Assembly (NCBI RefSeq): GCF_000237925.1
Contig: NC_031498.1
Coordinates: 21,926,422-21,990,421 of the forward strand
Direction of reading: 5' to 3'
DNA length: 64,000 bases
From: Schistosoma mansoni
Lineage: Eukaryota > Platyhelminthes > Trematoda > Strigeidida > Schistosomatidae
In this document: positions 57,088 through 64,000 of the stretch, piece after piece
Layout: every line of letters starts with the position of its first letter
How positions within the stretch are numbered: the stretch's first letter is position 1
Notes under the pieces: generated by a model
Databases searched by the model: none
What the model saw: only the letters and a program-made list of their open reading frames with translations
What the model was told of the DNA's origin: nothing
Program-made: the position numbers and the translations under genes

Positions 57088-57190
57088 GTTATTTATTCTC
57101 TGAAGAAGTGGCTTACACTAAGTCACGAAACGTCAGAAAATCTAATTTTTCTACTCATTGGGACATTACAAATACATTATTTTATTTATT
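57088..57190 (+). repeat. Penelope pLTR, upstream inverted copy
   Basis: GGTTATTTATTCTCTGAAG through GGGACATTACAAATACATT; inverted relative to the coding strand. Confidence 0.85.
57096..57138 (+). ncRNA. Hammerhead-like motif in Penelope pLTR
   Basis: Stem I TTCT (57096-57099), core CTGAAGA (57100-57106), one unpaired A57107, stem II GTGGCTT/AAGTCAC (57108-57126, seven pairs with one wobble, loop ACACT), GAAA (57127-57130), ACGT stem III, GTC with cleavage after C57134, AGAA (57135-57138). Penelope pLTRs are known to encode hammerheads; the extra A makes activity uncertain. Confidence 0.5.
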
Positions 57191-57304
57191 TAGTGTATGG
57201 TTTACATATTTTACGAAGACATTCTGTAATTTTGTATTAAACATTAAATTAGTCAACCCCACCTGAATTCTTTTTCACTACAGTAGTAGAAAATATTAAG
57301 CAAT

Positions 57305-57500
57305 GACATTGTGGTTAGAGGAAAAAAAATGAATCCAAGGAATAAAAATGTACAAGAAAATCATGAAATTCAGGAATTAAGAGAAGGCAAAGAGTGAATG
57401 AATCTGAGCTGTTGAGATCGATTTTGAGTCATGTCACCCGATGTCTCGGATCAATGGTTACGATAATCGCGCTGAATCTAACCAAATGGTCTGGGTGGAG
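57305..57500 (-). mobile_element. 5'-truncated LINE tail
   Basis: The minus strand reads CCAGACCATTTGGTTAG, GATTATCGTAACCATTGAT and GGGTGACATGACTCAAAAT, matching the LINE C-terminal block and tail at 47750-47930 and 52590-52780. Confidence 0.5.
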
Positions 57501-59670
57501 AGAAATAACTTAGACCAGCTGTAAGTGACTTTATTTAATGATTCTGTGTTCTGGTTTGATCGTGAGCGGACGAACCCAATGTGGTCTTTTGTCACAAGTT
57601 TTACGACATTTGAAGTTACAATCAATCTAATTGATATTACAGTATAAAAGAACTACTCATCAAGACTGAAACTTGCATCGTTCCTGATTATTACTATCAA
57701 GTAGCTCTGTCTATCAAAATGGTAAAGATCGGTAATTAAGCACATGTGTAAATTATTAGTATTTAATAACCTAAAAGAATCGTTCACATATGATCACACC
57801 GCTGATGAGTAAAACTGAGACTGGGTGTTGTGTACCAGATGACAATGGTAAGTCAGTCGAGGATGCTGTGAAGATTTATTGACTCAAGTAGTTACAATAT
57901 GTATGTACCTACTCTAATGTTCAATGATTTCAAGCTTTGGAGCAAGTTGAAAGGAAAAACTTGAGGCTTTTCAGCAATATATTACCCTACTAGCTAAATA
58001 ACACAAATAAACGAAATATTTGATGCACGTCAACCAACAAACATGGCACCCATTATCGTGTTATAACCCACAAATTATTTCGTGGTCGTATCGAAACTAT
58101 TTACGTTTTGAGGTACTGTCCTCCTGAAAGAATAAAGTTTACATCATTTGCGATAGTTGGCATTCACTAACAACGCGTATATAGTCTTGTGGGAATCGAT
58201 GTGTTTCGAATGGGTTTCGAATTCGCATCACCCAGCTTTATATTCTTAGAACTAATGTACTCAGAAATCATTTTGCATGTAGTAATACAGATTACGATGA
58301 GATTTGAATTTCGACTTGTTGAAGTGACAAAATGTAAGGCTTGTTTAATAACTGTAATTTGATCTAAAATAACGAGAATTATAAGTGAAATAAATTTCAA
58401 CTCATAAAGTTTGTCATTAAGCCTGTTTGAGGCGTTCATTCAGGTGGTTGTCAGCTTGTATGTCTGTTCATTCCATCTGAATATCATAATTAGATACCCA
58501 AATGTTAAAAACAAATGAATATCAAATTGTACCATGGCCGAAACACTTTAAAATCTTCAAAGTGTCTTGTAAACTCGCTTCTGTCACCTGAAACGTAACA
58601 TCGATATTCCTGAGTGAATTCGGTGAAAACCCCCCATTTACCTAATGTCATGAATCGGATGTACTTAAATTCGTTCACTAGAACAGAAGATTGAGTTTTA
58701 AACACTATTTAAGAAGACTTATACATGAACTGTAATATTTTTCGTGAAATTATTTCAAATTATCGCCAACAATCTAATCTACGCGTACAGCTTCTGGTTA
58801 TTTCATGGATCCATGTATATTACTTGCTCTAAACTTGAGTTATATAAAATAAAATGTACAAAAAAAACAAGTTGAAAATACGGTGCTCATTCAAAATATT
58901 TATTTCAAAGTAAACCAGCTGTCAGATTATTAACATAAGAGAATTGGATTGCACAAAGGTGTTAAATAATTAATTATTCCTTTTAATCAAAAGACAAATT
59001 AGTTTATGAAACCTTATTAGAAAAAAATGAAAGTAAAATAACAAGAAACGAAAAAGATAAACCAAATAAACAAACAAAACATGATAAATAAACTAATACA
59101 GGAAATAAATTCATCATGGTGTAATATGAATATAAAGAAGTAATAGACACAATAAAGTCATGACTGTGTATTTCCTGAAAGATCAGTTTGTGTAAGTGTC
59201 AACATATATATCAATGTATAAAAAAAAAAACTTTTTACCCCTGTTGATATGCATATTATGGTTTCCCGTATACCATTCAATACAAATACATAATAATAAA
59301 AATATTAATAATAATAATCACATATAGTCAGTGAAAGACAATTATTACCATATATCACCTTTTTCACAGAAAATTACGTTTTCTACAGTCATATATTTGT
59401 TTTATTGTCATTTTCGATTCAAAAAATAATAGACATCGGTCTAACTTCAAAAACAATAACTTTGATTTTTTAGAAAAAAAAAATTCTTTGTTTTCTAAAG
59501 TGTAAACATATTAAAGGTAAGTACGAAAAAACCACAAATAACGTGGAAAGATAAGTGCGAAATACGGTTGGATCATTAAAAGACAAGGTATATGAAGGTA
59601 TGACTAAGTGTACGTATATTCACAAAAAGTAGAGAAAACAAGATGGTAATAAAAAAAGAGGACGTGGATA
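57501..59670. other. Intergenic and FHIP-like 3' flank, no recognisable gene
   Basis: A/T-rich DNA with A-runs (58861, 59221) and (AAT)n near 59290-59320. It should include the 3' UTR of the minus-strand FHIP-like gene. No RNA gene or exon is supported. Confidence 0.4.
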
Positions 59671-62600
59671 TCACCATTGAACACTGTGTTCTGTACAGAT
59701 GGCAGCTAATTCTTTACAAAAATCTTCAAATATAACTGCACATAATACCATTCTTTGTATTTTAGATACATCAAGTATTGAATTTTCCGTATTCATCATC
59801 ATCATTGACATTGTTCTATCCTTAGTATTTACATTGGTTTTTAGCCGTTTTATTGTGGACAATCGAAAACTTCTTCGACGTTGTTGAGCATCGTTACCAT
59901 TACTACTACTACCTCTAATAGTAGTAGCATGCTGGTCAGACGAATTATTGATTAACTGTTGATAATTGCTGTCCAGGTCGATTAGAAAAGTAAACTCCGT
60001 CATTGGTTTTTGTAAAATTTGTGAGAAGTCAAGTAAATCTTTTGGATTTAATACATTAGTGTTAGAAGATTTGAGACGTTTTACTTGTGTTCCTAGTATT
60101 TTTGAGGTTTTTCCCAGAAGTACTGATATTATCTGAGTTCTTGTTATTATTATTATTATTAGATTTGAAAGAAAGGCTAAACCATTTCCGGAAATATGAC
60201 CGTCTATTCGAATTCATCACTGTAATAAATTAATAGGACAAACAGAGAACAGTAAGAAAATATGAATTTACTGATGTTTGATTGGAACATATAGTGCTAA
60301 GCTAATTAACTATATTTAGACGAGAGAGAGGGAGGGCGGGGGTGGATTCATTTTCAATGACTTAGCTGTATGTGGGATATTCAAAGAATCTTGTTGCAAT
60401 AAATACTGTGAGCTATTTGAAATTACAACTTAAACAGCATACTACTGATCATTTTTATCAATAGTTAAAAATTGTTGACACAAAATGATGGGCTGATTGG
60501 ACACATTTTTTTAATAATCGTGGCTAATTTGTGTGCAATAAGAAATATTTCTGAATGATGAAACAATTCAAACATTAACCAAATTAAATGAAAATTTTAC
60601 GTTTTTTCGAATATAACTGAGTTATTTCAGATACGCTGACCAGTGCGTGTAATTTTAAGAACGAAATTAATACTATCTATAAATACTTATCGAATGGATC
60701 TATTTGTAACGAAACAATTGGGAACGATATATAGAAATTATTACAGTAAGGCATATATGTAAGACAAGTGGTATTTTATTAGAGAGTCACCACTAATTGG
60801 CCCAATCAGATATATTACAATTAGGCAAATTAAAATTTTATGTAATTGTGTATTCGTTGTTTGAATCTCCCATTGATGTTTGAGACTGCGATTGATCAAA
60901 TTCTTATTGGAACATGTGCATCCTGTGAGAATCGCCTCGATATTGCCTCGAATCACAAGCATTATAAGCAGAGATGGATGGTGGATAGCAGTGGAATCCA
61001 GGATACGTGTTTCATTCTATTTGGGACTCGTCAGATGGATGCGCCTGAATCCCAGAGTTGATGTTCACTGACTGATCAATTGCAATCCTAAACAACAATG
61101 CGAAGATTCCAAGAAACAATAGAAATATAAATTGAAACTTCCTCTCGTTTCACAAGCTAGTGGCTCACTGGACTCAGTAGTTAAGTGGTTAAAGCGATGG
61201 CGTTTGAAGCGAAATGCACTGAGTTGGAGTCTCATAGTGAACGTCAACTCTGGGATGCAGGTACATTCAGCTGACAAGTCCCAGATAGGACGAAACGCGC
61301 ATCGTGGATTCCACAATTAGCCACCATTGATCTTTGCTTATTAAGTTGTAGTTTCAAATACTTCATTGCATAACGTTTATCCTATAGTGAAACATTATCG
61401 ATTCTTATGTTGGTAGGATGAAGGTATTCAAAAATTTGATGATGGTACATTTTTAAATTGAATTTAATCGGTTCTGTACATACTTTTGCCACTGTGATAT
61501 ACGTATCGGAATTAGATGTGTGGGTCATATTTAAATGTCATTCAATTCTTAGTGGTATGTTTATATACGAGGTCGAAATTTGTGTGATGTAGTTTGAATG
61601 AGTTTCATGTCAAATAGTATCTTCTACGTGAAGAGACAATTCAGTTAACTAATAGTATGAAGTATCATTGTGGATAGTGGCTTTACACATAATTAAAACT
61701 ATGAAATATTATTATAAACTGTTTTAAAACGTTACTATAGAATTTAACTGGGTTACTGTTAAGAACTTCCGAAAATTCCTTGAACATTTTCAGAAGCCTA
61801 GAAATTACTGAAGAAACTTTGATCGATCAAGATTCATTAAAAACTTAAAAAGAGAATTTCGGAAAGAGAAGGATCATTTTATCAATATTTGATTTTAAAA
61901 ATTCCCAATTTTGTTGTCAACTTAGAAACATCTAAGACTCAAAAAAACTGTCACCCAACATTAATACAAATATCAAGACCGTCCGATTGTACGAGGCCGA
62001 AACTTGGAGAACTATTACAACCACCATCAAAAAAGTACAAGTATTTATAAACAATTGTCTACGCGAGATACTCAATGTAGGTCGGCGGAATACCATCAGC
62101 AACAGACTACTGTGAGAGAGAAGAAACAAACATCCAACTGAAGAGGAAATTAGGAAGATGCAGGAGGGTGAGTAGGACATACATTGAGGAAACCATCAAA
62201 CTGCATCACGAGGCAATCGCTAAGTTGGAATCCTGAGTAGAAACGGAACAGAGGAAGGCCAAAGAGCACAGTGCGCCAAGTATTTTATTTATTTACTTAA
62301 ACACGTAGATATTGGTACAAAGGGGCATTGAATACATATGCGCCACACAAGTCACCTGATTTGTGTGTGGGCTGTGATATACTACCCGGATGCCCAAACC
62401 GAAGTAGGTGGTTTTCATAGGGGGCCACACTCGGAGCCTACGACCTAAAGGTCTAACCCACAAGGCAGTGGAGCAACGTCAGGAGATGCAGTCACATGAT
62501 AGCCGGTGACCAACAATTGGTTCATACTCTACTAGTTCCTTCAGGATAGTGGAGCCAATGTACACCATTGGTTTGGAATCAGGGTTTTCCATCTCCCCTA

Positions 62601-63636
62601 GGTGGACTTTCCGTGTCCACCAACTCGGTCAAAACGCCGGACATTCGCTTTTCGTCTTTTCAATTTCGTAAACAACACTCCCACCGCGAGAAGATGAATT
62701 GGGAGCAGACATTAAAAGGATAAATAGTGCTTGGAATTAACTTGAAAGTAGAGCCCAGGATAGAGAAGGTTGAAGAACCCTGGTGAGAGGCCTATGCTTC
62801 ACGAAGGGTAACAAGGTGTAAGCTCTGGAAACTTCCAGCAGCTTAAGGTTACGTGTAGAATCAAAAACACCTTTGTTTTTCGTATATGCAATAAATTGAG
62901 AAGTAAAGTTTTTACCAGACTACCAGGCCTTTAGTTTACTGTTTGAGGTTCAAGAGTAGAAGGTTTCTGTGGAAACAGTTAAGCTGGTGTACAAGCTTTT
63001 AAGTACAAGACATCAGCTACATTGTAATTTTAGATTCTAAAAAAACACAATGATGAGTTAGAGCAAAAACTCATAAAAATACTATCATAACTAAAAACTT
63101 ACTAGGTGATATATTTTGTTTATCTGTAGTGAAAAGTTTTGATTCTTTATGCGAACTATTTGTACTTTTTAAATTTTTCTTTTTTTTCTCTACTCCTAAA
63201 GACATTGTTGATGTATCCATTGATATTGATAGTTTAGATAAATCAATTGTCTCACAGTTTAAATAACGACGTGCCTCTTGTTTCAATACATCAAAACTAT
63301 AACCATTCAATGTATCCAAAGATCCGATATATCTAACTTGTCTAGTATACAATACAGTGAATAATTCAATTTGTTCTTTAATTAAACATAAAATATTATA
63401 TGGTAAATAATAAAGAACATTATCGTTTATAGCTCTAATTATTTGTGAATTTGTCGCCGCCCCCATCGCCATAGATTGTGTAAATTGTGTTGTATTTGTT
63501 AAGAAAAGAATAGCTCGTAATAATGGTATAGGATAAGAGGCAAGACTAGATATTAGATTAGTTAAATAGAGATTAGCATAAAAACAATTATTGGTGAAAT
63601 TTTCTAAACGATTGAATAAAGTGGTTAAAAATGGAC
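59671..63636 (-). CDS. FHIP/FAM160-like protein, last three exons (5' part outside the window)
   Basis: FHIP proteins join FTS and Hook in the FHF complex that links dynein to endosomes. Exons in coding order: 63636-63103, 60219-60085, 60038-59671 (stop), with GT/AG sites and matching phases; introns are 2883 and 46 nt. Exon one carries the family block GPFLTTLFNRLENFTNN, CFYANLYLTNLISSLASYP and IPLLRAILF (compare the human family motif of leucine-rich helices ending CHPQPLLRSFLL). A Lys/Ser/Asn-rich linker follows (KKKKNLKS, NNNNNN), then FRLSTIKRL and a C-terminus VLCAVIFEDFCKELAAICTEHS, resembling the conserved KELAAI end. The paralog (FHIP1 or FHIP2) cannot be decided. The acceptor at 63637 shows upstream exons beyond 64000 or in 63640-64000. 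RTE and SINE copies sit in the long intron. Confidence 0.78.
60230..60840. other. FHIP-like intron, no recognisable feature
   Basis: A/T-rich intron DNA with a short purine tract (GAGAGAGAGGGAGGGCGGGG) at 60323-60342. Confidence 0.4.
60850..61080 (-). repeat. Sm-alpha-like SINE, minus strand
   Basis: Minus-strand GTGAACATCAACTCTGGG, then CATCTGACGAGTCCCAAATA, GAATGAAACACG and TCCTGGATTCCAC. Core CTGACGA and GAAA are present but stem II is mispaired (GTCC opposite GAAT), so activity is doubtful. It lies tail-to-head with the plus-strand copy at 61150. Confidence 0.65.
61150..61325 (+). repeat. Sm-alpha-like SINE with G8-mutated hammerhead
   Basis: A-box GGACTCAGTAGTTAAGTGG, B-box GAGTTGGAGTCTC, then hammerhead TTCAGCTGACAAGTCCCAG, ATAGGACGAAACGCGCATC and TGGATTCCAC. 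Everything matches the Sm-alpha hammerhead except CTGACAA for CTGANGA (general-acid G8 replaced by A). It lies in the FHIP-like intron. Confidence 0.75.
61955..62283 (+). mobile_element. RTE-clade LINE 3' fragment (part 1)
   Basis: Reads NTNIKTVRLYEAETWRTI, FINNCLREILNV and ISNRLL then a stop; later, in other frames, GHTLRKPSN-like and ETEQRKAKEHSAP-like sequence. This is the C-terminal zone of RTE elements (compare the element at 21045-23060). It is interrupted by the repeat at 62284. Confidence 0.75.
62284..62697 (-). repeat. Unidentified interspersed repeat, copy 2, nested in the RTE
   Basis: Reverse complement of much of 48710-49150: A/T tail (TATTTTATTTATTTACTTAAA on the plus strand) at the left and CCACCGCGAGAAG at the right. 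It splits the RTE coding between 62283 and 62698, so it inserted later than the RTE. Confidence 0.7.
62698..62830 (+). mobile_element. RTE-clade LINE 3' fragment (part 2)
   Basis: ELGADIKRINSAW, then AQDRE and LVRGLCFTKGNK-like coding with stops, ending in GGGTAACAAGGTGTAAG: the last residues and 3' end of the RTE begun at 61955. Confidence 0.7.
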
Positions 63637-64000
63637 CTAAAACAAAAGGAAAACAAAGGAACATGAGGGAAAAATAAATTAGTGAACAGAAAAAAATTAC
63701 ACATATAGAAAGAAATTATACATAAAGTCTGATAGTAAGTCAAATATGAAATCGATATTCAGATGTCTACCCTCCTAGTGTACAATCAGTCAATTAGTCA
63801 TAAGCGTGGTAGAGCCTAGTAACCAATTGGGATGCCACACAACATAGAAACATAGCTGGATAAATACTAAAGTAGAAGGAGGAATGATTTTATTTATGAT
63901 ATAAAAACTAGTGGGAATAGATAATCTACTACTGTTAAAATTCAAGATACAAATGAATAAAAAGAATAAATTTATCTGAGTTGTTGTTATTGATTCTCAA
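63637..64000. other. FHIP-like intron to window edge
   Basis: Begins (minus strand) with a clear acceptor tract TTTTCCTTTTGTTTTAG at 63637-63653. No further exon is seen to the end of the window. Confidence 0.6.

Larger units (their letters stand above)
55739..57190 (-). mobile_element. Penelope-like retroelement, 5'-truncated, with inverted terminal repeats
   Basis: Minus-strand coding (57087-56088) is bracketed by ~103-bp inverted repeats at 55739-55841 and 57088-57190 with only a few mismatches. Penelope-like elements characteristically carry terminal repeats (pLTRs) in direct or inverted order, often with 5' truncation; here the RT is cut just upstream of the YVDD box and joined directly to the inverted repeat. 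Each repeat holds a hammerhead-like motif. It lies between CEP41 and the FHIP-like gene. Confidence 0.88.

Noticed and set aside
57797-57825. Hammerhead at CGCTGATGAGTAAAAC
   Set aside because: CTGATGA is present but no GAAA block or pairing stems follow.

Overview
The window is nuclear DNA of a blood fluke, almost certainly genus Schistosoma (species not resolved). The evidence is AT-rich host DNA (visibly about two thirds A+T), genes split by 46-100 nt introns at the 5' end and kilobase introns further 3', Sm-alpha-like SINEs that carry hammerhead ribozyme motifs, CsRn1/Boudicca-like and Mag-like gypsy LTR elements, RTE, CR1 and other APE-type LINE remnants, and Penelope-like elements with a GIY-YIG endonuclease. 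No prokaryotic features are present.

Layout, left to right. (1) 1-1.7 kb: a SINE remnant, then an intronless rhodopsin-type GPCR (644-1672, +). (2) 3.0-3.7 kb: a foldback of about 100 bp per arm between two SINE pieces. (3) 4.4-11.6 kb, minus strand: the ribonuclease H2 catalytic subunit gene (RNASEH2A), with eight exons joined here by phase-consistent GT/AG splices plus a likely first exon. (4) 13.66-19.24 kb: a complete CsRn1-clade gypsy element with near-identical 357-bp LTRs, TGTC target duplication and a textbook -1 frameshift signal between gag and pol. (5) 21-29.2 kb: a LINE graveyard. (6) 31.86-54.18 kb, plus strand: a complete seven-exon CEP41 gene, predicted at 380 aa. Its 12.5-kb third intron contains an intact Mag-like gypsy element (36.46-41.43 kb, two 413-bp LTRs with no difference seen, CCTAC duplication) and a decayed Penelope-like element; a later intron holds an antisense solo LTR of the same gypsy family and a 200-N assembly gap. 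(7) 55.0-57.2 kb: a SINE with an apparently intact hammerhead, then a Penelope-like element bounded by inverted terminal repeats that fold into hammerhead-like motifs. (8) 59.67-63.64 kb, minus strand: the last three exons of a FHIP/FAM160-like gene, whose 5' part lies beyond the window.

The host genes are functionally unrelated: GPCR signalling, removal of ribonucleotides from DNA, ciliary tubulin modification, and dynein-Hook endosome transport. What unifies the window is heavy retroelement colonisation of introns, several elements carrying self-cleaving RNA motifs or recoding signals. Exon joins were made by eye from reading frame, GT/AG sites and remembered family sequence; no alignment or search was run.
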